Source: Sphingorhabdus sp. EL138 (GTDB lineage Bacteria > Pseudomonadota > Alphaproteobacteria > Sphingomonadales > Sphingomonadaceae). From it: DNA of 64,000 nt. Below the pieces are notes generated by a model. The model saw nothing but the letters and a program-made list of their open reading frames with translations. It made no database searches and had not been told where the DNA came from. Positions 52,242 to 61,583 of the stretch are shown in pieces; positions within the stretch are counted from its first letter, which is position 1, and the number at the start of each line of letters is the position of its first letter. The stretch lies in assembly GCF_900258045.1 (NCBI RefSeq), contig NZ_OGVD01000001.1, forward strand, positions 229,001 through 293,000. The letters are read 5' to 3'. A program made the position numbers and the translations under genes.

Positions 52242-54868
52242 CCACACCCCCCTCTTCCGCGCAATTCGTCAATATCGGCGAACGCACCAATGTTACCGGG
52301 TCCGCGCGGTTCAAAAAGCTCATTCTCAATGACGACTATGAAGCCGCCGTGGAAGTCGCACGCCAGCAGGTTGAAAATGGCGCGCAGATTATCGACGTGA
52401 ACATGGATGAAGGCCTGCTCGACGCGGAAAATGCGATGACGACCTTCCTCAAGCTGATCGCGGCAGAACCCGATATTGCCCGCGTACCGGTGATGATCGA
52501 CAGCTCCAAATGGTCGGTCATCGAAGCGGGTCTGAAATGCGTATCAGGCAAGCCGATTGTCAATTCCATCTCAATGAAGGAAGGCGAAGCCGAATTCCTC
52601 GCCCATGCCCGCAAATGCATGGCCTACGGTGCTGCGGTCGTCGTCATGGCCTTTGATGAAACCGGGCAGGCGGATACGAAAGAGCGCAAGGTCGAGATTT
52701 GCGAGCGGGCCTATAAGCTGCTCACCGACATCGGATTTCCGCCAGAAGATATTATTTTCGATCCCAATGTGTTCGCGGTGGCGACCGGGATAGACGAGCA
52801 TCGCCGCTACGGACTGGATTTCATCGAAGCGGTTGCCGAAATCAAGGCGCGCTGCCCGCATGTGCATTTTTCAGGCGGACTGTCCAACCTGTCTTTCAGC
52901 TTTCGCGGCAACGAACCGGTGCGCCGGGCGATGCACAGCGTCTTTCTCTATCACGCCATACCCGCCGGGCTCGATATGGCGATTGTCAATGCTGGCCAGC
53001 TGGATATTTATGATGATATCGATCCCGTCCTACGTGAGCATTGTGAAGATGTGATACTGGACCGCGAACCCAAAGAGGGCGGCGATGCCACCGACCGGCT
53101 GATTACACTGGCCGAGACATTCCGTGGTACAGACAAGGCAGCCGAAAAAGCCGCTGCCGAATGGCGTGGTTATGATGTCGTCAAACGGCTCGAACATGCG
53201 CTGGTCAAAGGCATTGATGCCCATATCATCGAAGACACCGAAGAGATGCGGGTTTCGGTCAAGGACGCCGGCGGGCGGCCGATCGAAGTCATCGAAGGCC
53301 CTTTGATGGACGGCATGAACGTCGTCGGTGACCTGTTCGGATCCGGAAAAATGTTCCTGCCGCAAGTGGTCAAGTCCGCACGCGTCATGAAGAAGGCCGT
53401 CGCCCATCTCTTCCCCTTTATCGAAGAGGAAAAAGAAGAAGGCGCCAAGGGCAAGGGCAAGATCATCATGGCGACCGTCAAGGGCGACGTGCATGATATC
53501 GGCAAGAATATCGTCGGCGTCGTGCTGCAGTGCAATGGCTTTGAAGTGATTGATCTCGGCGTGATGGTCCCGTGGACCGATATATTGAAAGCGGCCAATG
53601 AAAACGATGCGGACATGATTGGGCTGTCCGGCCTGATCACACCGTCGCTCGATGAAATGGTCACGGTTTCGGAAGAGATGGAACGCGCCAAGATGACCAT
53701 GCCGCTGCTGATCGGTGGCGCGACGACGTCCAAGACTCACACGGCTTTAAGAATCGAACCCGCCTATTCCGGCCCGACTGTCTATGTGCTCGACGCCAGT
53801 CGCGCCGTGGGGGTCGCCTCGCAGCTGGTCAGCGAAACGCAGGCCGAAGATTTTATCGCCAGCACCCGCGAGGATTATGAACAAGTGCGTCAGGCACGTG
53901 CTGGCAAAACGGCCAAGAAACTGGCAACTCTGGACGAGGCCCGCGCCAATGGCGCTGCCATTGATATGGAGCAGAAAGCACCTGCCCCGAAAAAGCCGGG
54001 TCTGCATATCTATGAAGATTGGGATCTGGCGGAGCTGCGCGACTATATCGACTGGACTCCGTTTTTCCGCGCATGGGAGCTGGCCGGAACCTTCCCGGCG
54101 ATCCTGACCGACGAAGTGGTCGGGGAAAGCGCCAGTGATCTTTACAAAGACGCACAGGCAATGCTGGACCGGATCATCGACGAAAAATGGCTGACCGCCA
54201 AAGGCGTCGCTGGCCTGTGGCGCGCACGGCGGGATGGCGATGATATCATGGTATCGCCGGAAAATGAGGAAATCGCCCTCCCCATGCTGCGCCAGCAGGT
54301 CAGCAAGCGATCAGGCAAATCAAATAACTGCCTCGCCGATTTTATCGATACATCCGATGACTGGATGGGCGGCTTTGCGGTGACCGCTGGGCACGGCATT
54401 GACGAGCATGTCGCGCGCTTCGAAGCGGACAAGGATGATTATAACAGCATCCTGTTGAAGGCGCTGGCCGACCGACTAGCCGAAGCCTTTGCCGAGCGTA
54501 TGCACGAGCATGTGCGCAAGGATCTGTGGGGCTATGCAGCTGACGAGGATCTGGACAACAAGGCGCTGATTAAGGAACAATATCAGGGCATCCGCCCTGC
54601 CCCCGGCTACCCTGCCTGTCCGGACCACAGCCTGAAGCCGATATTGTTCGATATGCTGAGCGCGACCGAACATACAGGTATTGAGCTGACAACCAGTTTT
54701 GCGATGACGCCCACGGCCGCCGTCTCCGGATTCTATTTTGCACATCCGCAAGCCGACTATTTCGGCGTGGCGCGCATAAGTGAAGATCAGGTCGAGGATT
54801 ATGCGCAGCGGCGCGGCGTCTCGGTTGATCGGGCGCGGCAATGGCTACGGCCCAATCTGAATGAATAA
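52238..54868 (+). CDS. metH: Methionine synthase part 2 (folate, cobalamin and reactivation domains)
   Basis: 876 residues. Domains in order: methyltetrahydrofolate-binding barrel (about 5-270, [27 protein letters not shown]), cobalamin cap and Rossmann domain with the cobalt-ligand [11 protein letters not shown] at about 417, and the SAM-dependent reactivation domain ending with [16 protein letters not shown] at about 785. With part 1 this makes a complete B12-dependent methionine synthase. ATGA overlap with the preceding membrane protein gene couples its translation to that gene. Confidence 0.95.
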   Translation: MTTPPSSAQFVNIGERTNVTGSARFKKLILNDDYEAAVEVARQQVENGAQIIDVNMDEGLLDAENAMTTFLKLIAAEPDIARVPVMIDSSKWSVIEAGLKCVSGKPIVNSISMKEGEAEFLAHARKCMAYGAAVVVMAFDETGQADTKERKVEICERAYKLLTDIGFPPEDIIFDPNVFAVATGIDEHRRYGLDFIEAVAEIKARCPHVHFSGGLSNLSFSFRGNEPVRRAMHSVFLYHAIPAGLDMAIVNAGQLDIYDDIDPVLREHCEDVILDREPKEGGDATDRLITLAETFRGTDKAAEKAAAEWRGYDVVKRLEHALVKGIDAHIIEDTEEMRVSVKDAGGRPIEVIEGPLMDGMNVVGDLFGSGKMFLPQVVKSARVMKKAVAHLFPFIEEEKEEGAKGKGKIIMATVKGDVHDIGKNIVGVVLQCNGFEVIDLGVMVPWTDILKAANENDADMIGLSGLITPSLDEMVTVSEEMERAKMTMPLLIGGATTSKTHTALRIEPAYSGPTVYVLDASRAVGVASQLVSETQAEDFIASTREDYEQVRQARAGKTAKKLATLDEARANGAAIDMEQKAPAPKKPGLHIYEDWDLAELRDYIDWTPFFRAWELAGTFPAILTDEVVGESASDLYKDAQAMLDRIIDEKWLTAKGVAGLWRARRDGDDIMVSPENEEIALPMLRQQVSKRSGKSNNCLADFIDTSDDWMGGFAVTAGHGIDEHVARFEADKDDYNSILLKALADRLAEAFAERMHEHVRKDLWGYAADEDLDNKALIKEQYQGIRPAPGYPACPDHSLKPILFDMLSATEHTGIELTTSFAMTPTAAVSGFYFAHPQADYFGVARISEDQVEDYAQRRGVSVDRARQWLRPNLNE

Positions 54869-55015
54869 AGATCGGGTTGAGGCCATATTCGGGCCGTTAA
54901 CTTATTGCCGCTGCGATGACGCACTCTGGGACAGCGTGATCCCTGATATTGTTTTGAAAAGTACTCCGCTTTATGGAAAAACTGAAATAACCCGCGTTTT
55001 TCAGGAGCTTCGTAC

Positions 55016-55960
55016 GTGAGATTTTCGGTCCCAACTCTTCTTGCAGGCCTTTTGGCTGTCGCCAACAGCGCGGCAGCGCACGCACAGGATAGCACACCGT
55101 TTACGGTCGCGGAAAACGGACAGGGCTTTTACAGCCTGTCAGAGGCGGTCGAAGCCATTGGCGCGCGCCGCGGCACTATTGTCATCGCACCGGGTGCCTA
55201 TGGTGATTGCGCAGTCCAGACCGAAGGACAGATTACCTATCGCGCCGAGATTGCCGGGCAAGCCATATTTGATGGCGGGATTTGCGAAGGCAAGGCATCA
55301 CTGGTGCTGCGCGGGCGCGCGGCCATGGTGGACGGCATCATCTTTCAGAACCAGCGCGTGCCCGATGGCAATGGCGCGGGCATAAGGCTGGAACGTGGCA
55401 ATCTGACCATCACCAATGCGCTGTTTCGCAACGCCGAACAGGGTTTGCTGACCGCCGATGATGCCAGTGGCAGCATTGTCATTGACCGCTCCACTTTCCA
55501 GCGGCTGGGCCGCTGTGACCGCGGACTTTCTTGTGCGCACAGCATCTATATTGGCGATTATGGCTCGCTGCGCGTCACCAACAGCCGTTTTGAAAAAGGC
55601 AGCGGCGGTCATTATGTGAAAAGCCGCGCACCCCGGATCACCGTCACCAACAGCAGTTTTGACGATACCCAGGGGCGCACTACCAACTATATGATCGACC
55701 TCCCGGCCGGTGCCTCTGGCGTGATCAGCGGCAACGTGTTCGTGCAGGGCGAGAACAAGGAAAACTGGAGCGCCTTTATCGCTGTCGCTGCCGAGGGCAA
55801 AAAACACAGCGCTGCCGGTCTCAACATCCATTCAAACAGCGCATCTCTCGCCAAAGGCGTTGAGCGCAACACATGGTTTGTTGCCGACTGGAGCGGTGAC
55901 CAGATGCGCATCGCGAATAACCGGCTGGGCCGGGGCCTGACCCGCTACGAACGGCGGTAA
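55016..55960 (+). CDS. Secreted right-handed beta-helix protein
   Basis: 314 residues from a GTG at 55016 with AGGAG nine bases upstream. Signal peptide to AAAHAQ. The body is a parallel beta-helix built of short coils (IRLERGNLTITNALFRNAEQ, IVIDRSTFQRLGRC, LRVTNSRFEKGSGGH, ITVTNSSFDDTQG, VISGNVFVQG). Such folds are found in polysaccharide lyases, epimerases and adhesins. The Cys residues (DRGLSCAHS, GRCDRG) may pair. No catalytic signature is visible, so the substrate is unknown. It follows metH by 147 bases with no clear terminator between. Confidence 0.75.
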   Translation: MRFSVPTLLAGLLAVANSAAAHAQDSTPFTVAENGQGFYSLSEAVEAIGARRGTIVIAPGAYGDCAVQTEGQITYRAEIAGQAIFDGGICEGKASLVLRGRAAMVDGIIFQNQRVPDGNGAGIRLERGNLTITNALFRNAEQGLLTADDASGSIVIDRSTFQRLGRCDRGLSCAHSIYIGDYGSLRVTNSRFEKGSGGHYVKSRAPRITVTNSSFDDTQGRTTNYMIDLPAGASGVISGNVFVQGENKENWSAFIAVAAEGKKHSAAGLNIHSNSASLAKGVERNTWFVADWSGDQMRIANNRLGRGLTRYERR

Positions 55961-55973
55961 GTTTGAAGCTATT

Positions 55974-56050
55974 GTGCTCCGCACTCGATGCGGAGCCTAG
56001 AGTAGATCGTAAGAACAGCCATCCCGGGCTCCGCATCAAGTGCGGAGCAC
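55974..56050. repeat. Inverted pair of REP-like elements (BIME)
   Basis: Two 24-base arms, 55974-55997 and 56027-56050, are reverse complements with one mismatch, 29 bases apart. Each arm is itself a hairpin with core CTCCGCA and TGCGGAG around a five-base loop. The layout (imperfect palindromes, opposed, between the 3' ends of converging genes) is that of REP/BIME elements, which in other bacteria are moved by RAYT transposases. It could end both transcripts. Confidence 0.7.
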
Positions 56051-56065
56051 ATCGCTCTATAAAAA

Positions 56066-57739
56066 CTACCGACAGCTATCCCCCGGACCGCCGTCAATAT
56101 CCAGACAGCGGCCGTCAAATTCGCCTTCAGGAACATCAAGGCCGATGATCGCGGCCAGGGTCGGGGCGATATCGACCGTCTGTACCGCCAGTGGCTGTTC
56201 AAAATGGCTCATGCCCTTGCGCCAGAACAGGATCGGTACACGCCGGTCATATTCCCACGGGCTGCCATGGGTCGCGACATAGCCGCGCATGGCTGTGGCA
56301 ATCGGCGTAACCGATTTTTTCAAAAGCACGATGAAATCACCGGACCGGTCCGGATGAAAAGAAGCGCGCGCTCTTTCCTCCATAGTCCATTCCTGAACCG
56401 GTCCCTGCGGCATCGGCATGGCGGCGAGATCCGCCCCATCAAACACCGCATGGACCTGGGGGTTATTACGCATCTGTTTGATTGCCTCGGCCTTCACTTT
56501 GGCTCTGGTATCGGCATCCAGTGCCAAACTGACATAATAGTCGCCGAACGGACTGTCGGCATAAAGCACCGGATCTTCAACGGTCAGCGACAGCGCCTGT
56601 TTGACCTGTGCGCCAATATCTTTTGCATTGAGCCCCGCATCAACCCGCTGGGCCTTTGGCGCGCCTTGCTGTTTCAAACGTTCCGGCAAGTCATGGCCGC
56701 CATGGTCCGCCGTAAGAACGACCAGATAGTCGCGCTCCATCTCGTCCAGCGCATCGAAAAACTGTCCCAGATTCTTATCCAGCTCGGACAGGTTGATGCA
56801 CATTTCCACCCCGCCGGTGCCAAAGGCGTGACCGACATAATCCGTTGCAGAGAGCCCGATATTCAGGACATCGGTAAATTCAAACGTGCCGAGCCGTTCA
56901 TCCTGAACCATTTTTGCCGCCAGCGCCAATATCGCGGCATCAAAATCGGGGGACGCGCGGAAAATCGATCCGCCATTTTCAGGGCGCTGGAACCGGTAGG
57001 TGCCCACTGCACGGTCTGCGTCAACCGAAATCGCCCGGTTGCGGGTCTCGCAATGGGCCGGGACCGCCATGGGCGCACGCGGGCGGGCGAGCATCGTCTT
57101 GAGATCCGCGTTGAATTTGGCAAGCGCGGGCAGCATCAGGCCGCCTTGCTTGGTTTCAAATCCTTCGCCCCGCCACCAGAATATCATGTCCGGCGCGTTG
57201 CCGCCCATCATCAAGGCCGAACGGTCTTTGCCTGCCACCGCCATATTGCGGGAATCAGGTGACAATGTCTTTAACCGCTCGCCCAATGTCGGCACCAGCA
57301 GGTGCCATGCCGAGGCCACATAGTCGCCCTGCGTCGCAGCCGTGATGCTGCCAAAGCTCGTACCCTCAATCCGTTCATCTTCTGCGCAATAAATGGTTTT
57401 GTCCTCGCGCTTCACGCCCAGATCAATCCAGTTATTGGCGATAATGCCAGCGCGCCCGGGATGAACGCCGGTCATGATGGTTGCATGCCCCGGACAGGTT
57501 TCGGTCGCGGCATGCCCCTGATAGCCCGATGGGAAGACCGCGCCGCTTGCTAGACGTTTCAGGCCACCGGTAAAGGTACTGCGATATTCGCTGAACAGAT
57601 CGGACGAAAACTGGTCCACCGATATGGCTATGACCAGTTTCGGCCTGCCGGCCTGTTCTTCGCTGTGATCTTGGGCATTGGCCGCGGCGGAAATTGCGAT
57701 AAAAGCTATGAAACCTGTAACATATTTTATGACGCGCAC
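56066..57739 (-). CDS. Alkaline phosphatase, PafA/SPAP-like (phosphodiesterase fold)
   Basis: 557 residues from a GTG at 57739, with GGGGATTATTC upstream; an open frame to 57808 adds an unlikely leader. Signal peptide VIKYVTGFIAFIAISAAANA. The nucleophile Thr is in ATETCPGHATIMTG; metal ligands are in AISVDQFSSD, GLSATDYVGHAFG, VLTADHGGHDLPE and ATHGSPWEY. This arrangement matches the Thr-nucleophile phosphatases of the alkaline-phosphatase superfamily (PafA and the Sphingomonas enzyme SPAP). Periplasmic phosphate release from organic esters. No Pho box recognised. Confidence 0.88.
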   Translation of the reverse strand: MRVIKYVTGFIAFIAISAAANAQDHSEEQAGRPKLVIAISVDQFSSDLFSEYRSTFTGGLKRLASGAVFPSGYQGHAATETCPGHATIMTGVHPGRAGIIANNWIDLGVKREDKTIYCAEDERIEGTSFGSITAATQGDYVASAWHLLVPTLGERLKTLSPDSRNMAVAGKDRSALMMGGNAPDMIFWWRGEGFETKQGGLMLPALAKFNADLKTMLARPRAPMAVPAHCETRNRAISVDADRAVGTYRFQRPENGGSIFRASPDFDAAILALAAKMVQDERLGTFEFTDVLNIGLSATDYVGHAFGTGGVEMCINLSELDKNLGQFFDALDEMERDYLVVLTADHGGHDLPERLKQQGAPKAQRVDAGLNAKDIGAQVKQALSLTVEDPVLYADSPFGDYYVSLALDADTRAKVKAEAIKQMRNNPQVHAVFDGADLAAMPMPQGPVQEWTMEERARASFHPDRSGDFIVLLKKSVTPIATAMRGYVATHGSPWEYDRRVPILFWRKGMSHFEQPLAVQTVDIAPTLAAIIGLDVPEGEFDGRCLDIDGGPGDSCR

Positions 57740-57822
57740 GAATAATCCCCATGGTATAAAGCGGCTATGGCAAGAGAGCCCCGGATAGCCTAACAGCGTT
57801 AAAGACAAAATGGTGAGTTTTT

Positions 57823-59967
57823 ATGACATCTAACAGCTCTTTGCCGACCATCCGGTCAGCTCAGAATATCCGGACAATGTTCCACATCTTATTGGCAACG
57901 ATCTTGCTCGCTGCTTTTATGAGTATCATCCCGGCTGAGGCTCAGGTCGATCTCAACAAGCGCGAGCTTAACGTACCCGCCACGCTGGTTGCTGAATCGC
58001 GGCAGGTGCAAGCAGGACAAAGCGTAACCCTAGCCTTTGTCATGACCCCCAAGCCAACCTGGCACGGCTATTGGGAAAACCCGGGCGACGCCGGTATCGG
58101 CATGAGCTTTGACTGGAACCTGCCCGACGGTGTGACAGCAGGAAAAGCACAATATCCAGTTCCGGATACGCTGCTGATTTCCGGAATCATGAACTATATT
58201 TACAAGGGCGACTACGCCGTCCTCGTCAATCTGGTCGTGTCGGAAAGGGTCAAGCCGGGACCGCTGCCAATCTCTGTCAAATCGGAATGGCTAGCCTGTA
58301 CCGACGAGATTTGTGTGCCCGAACAAGACGAGCTTTCCATCAATCTGCAAGTCGTCGGGCCGGATGCCGCTGTATCGCTGGATAATGCGTTTAACGGCTA
58401 TCGTGAAGCGCTGCCACGCCAGCTTGGAAGCGCCGCGACCTTCATGGTCAAGGATGACCTGTTCCGCCTGTCAGTTCCCTTTCCGGCCGATATTGACGTT
58501 GACACACCCTATTTCTTTATCAAGGAAGACGGGATTGTTGACTATGCTGCACCGCAAAAAGTCAATCGCGATGGCGATAGCCTGATCATCGAAACCGGCG
58601 CCCGCGGTGATGGCCTGCATAATATCTCTGGCGTTCTGAAAATCGGCCCAAGCACCGGGTTTTCCCTGAAAGCCGCCAGCGGCGATGTCGAAATGTCCGG
58701 CGCACCTCTGGTCAGTAGCGGAGATAGCGGAAATTTTCTCAGTGGTGGCGACCAGTCTAACGCGTCTTTGCTGTTGATAGCTTTGGGCGGAGCTATTGTT
58801 GGCGGATTGCTGCTCAACCTGATGCCCTGTGTTTTCCCGATCCTTAGCCTGAAAGCAATCAGCCTTGCCAAAGCGGGCGGCGATGAAGGCGTAGTTCGCC
58901 GCGATGCACTGGCTTACACGGCCGGGGTCGTCGTTGTCGCGACGGCATTGGGCGCCTTGTTGCTGGCCTTGCGTGCCAGCGGCGCTGCTGTTGGTTGGGC
59001 CTTTCAGCTGCAGGACCCTAGGATTATCTTCGTGCTGCTGGCTCTTGTAACCGCGATCGGGTTTAACCTCGCCGGACTGTTTGAACTGCCAAATGTCAAT
59101 TTCGGCAACAAGCTGGCCGACAAGGATGGGCCCGCTGGCTCTTTCTGGACAGGCGCGCTCGCTGCCTTTGTTGCGACCCCATGCACCGGTCCGTTCATGG
59201 CGGCGGCCCTGGGTGCTACTATCGTTCTGCCCCCTATTGCAGCTTTGGTCATTTTTGCCGGACTGGGGGTAGGATTGGCTTTACCCTTCCTGCTTATCGC
59301 TTTCGTCCCGGCTATCCGCAACCGTTTGCCCAAACCGGGCGCCTGGCTGGACAGCTTCCGCAAGGCGATGGCCATTCCAATGTTCCTCACCTCCATTGGT
59401 TTGATCTGGTTACTCGGAAGGCAGATTGGCGAGGACGGGCTGGCGCTATCGCTGATCTTCCTGTTGTTCGTCGCTTTGATCCTCTGGTGGTTTGGCGGCG
59501 GTCAGATGAAAGGGTTATCGCGCGGCATGGCGACCACAGGCGCACTAACCGCTGCGATTATCGGCGGCATAATGTTCTTGCCCAATGAAGAAGCGATGGA
59601 CAACCAGCGGTTGGCAACAGCCTCCTCCGCCACTTTGCCCAGCGAACCGTTTAGTGAAGCGCGATTGGCAGAATTGCGTGCTACTGATCAACCGATTTTC
59701 GCTTATTTCACGGCCGATTGGTGCATAACCTGCAAAGCCAATGAAGCCGCAGCCGTTCAGCGTCAGGAAACCGCCGACGCTTTTGCCGCGGCCAATGTTG
59801 CGGTGTTGATGGGCGACTGGACCCGCCCTGATCCAGCAATCAGCAGATTTCTGGAAAAGCACGGACGTGCGGGTGTTCCACTGTATCTCTATTATGCACC
59901 GGGCGAGGAGCCTGTTATATTGCCGCAGATTTTGACCGTCGGGACACTCACCGATTTGGTCACATAA
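57823..59967 (+). CDS. DsbD-family thiol-disulfide interchange protein
   Basis: 714 residues. Three redox Cys pairs appear in order: the periplasmic N-domain (SEWLACTDEICVPEQDEL), the eight-span core (NLMPCVFPILSLKA and ATPCTGPFMAAALG) and a C-terminal thioredoxin domain (FAYFTADWCITCKANEAAAV, CITC). It carries electrons from cytosolic thioredoxin to periplasmic acceptors. The large N-terminal domain resembles ScsB more than E. coli DsbD. GGTGAG upstream of the ATG. Followed 42 bases later by a thioredoxin-like exported protein, a likely acceptor. Confidence 0.87.
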   Translation: MTSNSSLPTIRSAQNIRTMFHILLATILLAAFMSIIPAEAQVDLNKRELNVPATLVAESRQVQAGQSVTLAFVMTPKPTWHGYWENPGDAGIGMSFDWNLPDGVTAGKAQYPVPDTLLISGIMNYIYKGDYAVLVNLVVSERVKPGPLPISVKSEWLACTDEICVPEQDELSINLQVVGPDAAVSLDNAFNGYREALPRQLGSAATFMVKDDLFRLSVPFPADIDVDTPYFFIKEDGIVDYAAPQKVNRDGDSLIIETGARGDGLHNISGVLKIGPSTGFSLKAASGDVEMSGAPLVSSGDSGNFLSGGDQSNASLLLIALGGAIVGGLLLNLMPCVFPILSLKAISLAKAGGDEGVVRRDALAYTAGVVVVATALGALLLALRASGAAVGWAFQLQDPRIIFVLLALVTAIGFNLAGLFELPNVNFGNKLADKDGPAGSFWTGALAAFVATPCTGPFMAAALGATIVLPPIAALVIFAGLGVGLALPFLLIAFVPAIRNRLPKPGAWLDSFRKAMAIPMFLTSIGLIWLLGRQIGEDGLALSLIFLLFVALILWWFGGGQMKGLSRGMATTGALTAAIIGGIMFLPNEEAMDNQRLATASSATLPSEPFSEARLAELRATDQPIFAYFTADWCITCKANEAAAVQRQETADAFAAANVAVLMGDWTRPDPAISRFLEKHGRAGVPLYLYYAPGEEPVILPQILTVGTLTDLVT

Positions 59968-60009
59968 TTGGAAACCCCAGATCTGGATCATATGATAAGG
60001 AGAGCCCCC

Positions 60010-60627
60010 ATGTTTTATAAGACCGCCCTCACATCCATTGCCGCTGTTGCCGCGATCAGCGTCGCGATGCCGCTCGCCGCTGCGCAGAAAAACGGAGCCG
60101 TCGCTCAAGACTTCAAACTGACCGACATGTATGGAAAAACTGTCCAGCTTTCCGATTTTCGCGGCAAGACCGTAGTGATGGAATGGCACAATCCGGGATG
60201 CCCATTTGTCGTCAAACATTATGATAGCGGCAATATGCAGGCGACCCAAGCTGCGGCACGCAAACAAGGAGCCGTCTGGCTGACCATAAACAGTGGCGCA
60301 CAAGGAAAACAGGGTTACATGAAAGGCCCAGAGGCGCAGAAACTGACCAAGGAGCAGGGCATGAATTCAGACCATTATCTGCTCGATGTCAAAGGCGTGG
60401 TCGGCAAGGCCTATGCCGCCAAGACAACACCGCATATGTATATTATCGATGGCTCCGGGAAGCTGGTTTATCAAGGTGGTATCGATGACAAACCAACTGC
60501 AAATAAGGCCGATATCAAGGGCGCTCGCAATCATGTCACCGCGGCTCTGACGGAACTGAATGCTGGCAAGAGCGTTAGCGTCGCACAATCGCGGCCCTAT
60601 GGCTGTTCTGTCAAATATGCGAGCTAA
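60010..60627 (+). CDS. Exported thioredoxin-like / AhpC-TSA-family protein
   Basis: 205 residues from the ATG at 60010, six bases after AAGGAG. Signal peptide to PLAAAQ. The redoxin fold is clear (AVAQDFKLTDMYGKTVQLSD, FRGKTVVMEWHNPGCPFVVK). The active-site Cys is in GCPFVVKHY, a single Cys instead of CxxC; a second Cys is near the end (PYGCSVKYAS). This looks peroxiredoxin-like rather than an oxidoreductase with CxxC. It probably takes electrons from the DsbD-like protein just upstream. Confidence 0.82.
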   Translation: MFYKTALTSIAAVAAISVAMPLAAAQKNGAVAQDFKLTDMYGKTVQLSDFRGKTVVMEWHNPGCPFVVKHYDSGNMQATQAAARKQGAVWLTINSGAQGKQGYMKGPEAQKLTKEQGMNSDHYLLDVKGVVGKAYAAKTTPHMYIIDGSGKLVYQGGIDDKPTANKADIKGARNHVTAALTELNAGKSVSVAQSRPYGCSVKYAS

Positions 60628-60652
60628 GGTGGGTTTTTGAAATAGGAAGAAA

Positions 60653-60696
60653 AGTAGGGCCGTCGCGCGATACACAACCAGCGCGCCAGCCCTACT
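60653..60696 (-). terminator. Hairpin, possible terminator for the leftward hypothetical gene
   Basis: AGTAGGGC and GCCCTACT (8 bp) with an inner GCGC/GCGC pairing form a stem-loop. Read leftwards, it is followed by TTTTCTTCC, a weak T-tract. It sits 26 bases after the thioredoxin-like gene's stop. The rest of the region to 60882 holds nothing I recognise. Confidence 0.4.
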
Positions 60697-60882
60697 CCCC
60701 CAAAAGCCCGGCGGCTTGCAAACCCCCTGAAAGCCCCCGTAAACACGGATTGCCGGACCTAAACTGTAAGCAACAATGCCTGTTACTGATCAAAGGATCG
60801 GAGGACGGGTTTAATACACAACACAAACCTGCCCCCCGCCTTTGTTCCGACGGCAAGCGACCCTAAGCCGCCGCCGGTCAAA

Positions 60883-61269
60883 CTAGTGACCCGTCAGGTT
60901 AAACTTCTTGGTGCCGTTGGCGCCAACAAGTTCAATGCCCTTTGTACCTGACAGGCCAGAGAGCGGCATTGATTTCTCATAACGTTCGACCCCCATCGAA
61001 ACATTATGGTCATTTGCCGCGTGCGCTTCCCACGCTAACTCAATCTTCCGATATTCGGGCTCAGGATCGCCCAGTACCGGTAATAATCGTACATTCGCAC
61101 CGGACTTTGGTGCTGGCCCTGACACAATCAGGTACAGCCCCTGGCCTAAAGTTGGGCCAGCCCGCAGTTCGGCAGAGTCGAAATCAGCAGCGTTCACACG
61201 ACCGGATTTCCCGGGCGCGGCCATCATGCCGGCTTTCATCTGTTCGTCATTGTTCACAACAAGCTCCAT
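60883..61269 (-). CDS. Hypothetical protein, unknown family
   Basis: 128 residues from the ATG at 61269, with GAGAGGTTCTT upstream. No signal peptide, membrane span or known motif. The sequence is mixed and looks globular (GLYLIVSGPAPKSGANVRLL, YRKIELAWEAHAANDHNVSM). The ribosome site and normal codon use make it a likely gene. It stands alone between two terminator-like hairpins. Confidence 0.65.
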   Translation of the reverse strand: MELVVNNDEQMKAGMMAAPGKSGRVNAADFDSAELRAGPTLGQGLYLIVSGPAPKSGANVRLLPVLGDPEPEYRKIELAWEAHAANDHNVSMGVERYEKSMPLSGLSGTKGIELVGANGTKKFNLTGH

Positions 61270-61505
61270 AAGAACCTCTCTGTCCAAAACCGAGATGCTG
61301 ACCGCGGCTCATCCTTGTGGCCGGTGTTTCACTATTCGTGTCAGCTCGTAACTACGCAACTTATGTAGGACTCTTTAGCCCAACCGGGCCTGAACCGTCT
61401 TGTAAACTGTTGTAACTATCCGTAAATCGTTGAAAGTATATTACAATTATGTAGAATTTTTACGGCAAAAGCCGATTGCCCGCTCCAATATATGCTGCAC
61501 TGCAC

Positions 61506-61545
61506 AAAAAATCAGGGCGAATCGATTCGCCCTGACTGTCTTTTT
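61506..61545. terminator. Strong bidirectional Rho-independent terminator
   Basis: A perfect palindrome at 61512-61535 (TCAGGGCGAA, TCGA, TTCGCCCTGA) has six A to its left and TGTCTTTTT to its right. Leftward, it lies just past the stop of the exported methyltransferase. The remaining 235 bases to 61270 are gene-free and AT-rich, and likely hold the promoter of the hypothetical gene. Confidence 0.9.
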
Positions 61546-61583
61546 CGATGTGATTCGCCGCTGTGGGCTAATGACAGCTATGT

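Noticed and set aside
53030-53740. 236-residue minus-strand open frame inside metH part 2
   Set aside because: Shadow of the strong coding bias of metH; no motif or ribosome site.
50668-54868. Split metH as a sequencing frameshift or pseudogene
   Set aside because: Both parts have complete domains and own start codons, and a full unrelated gene lies between them.
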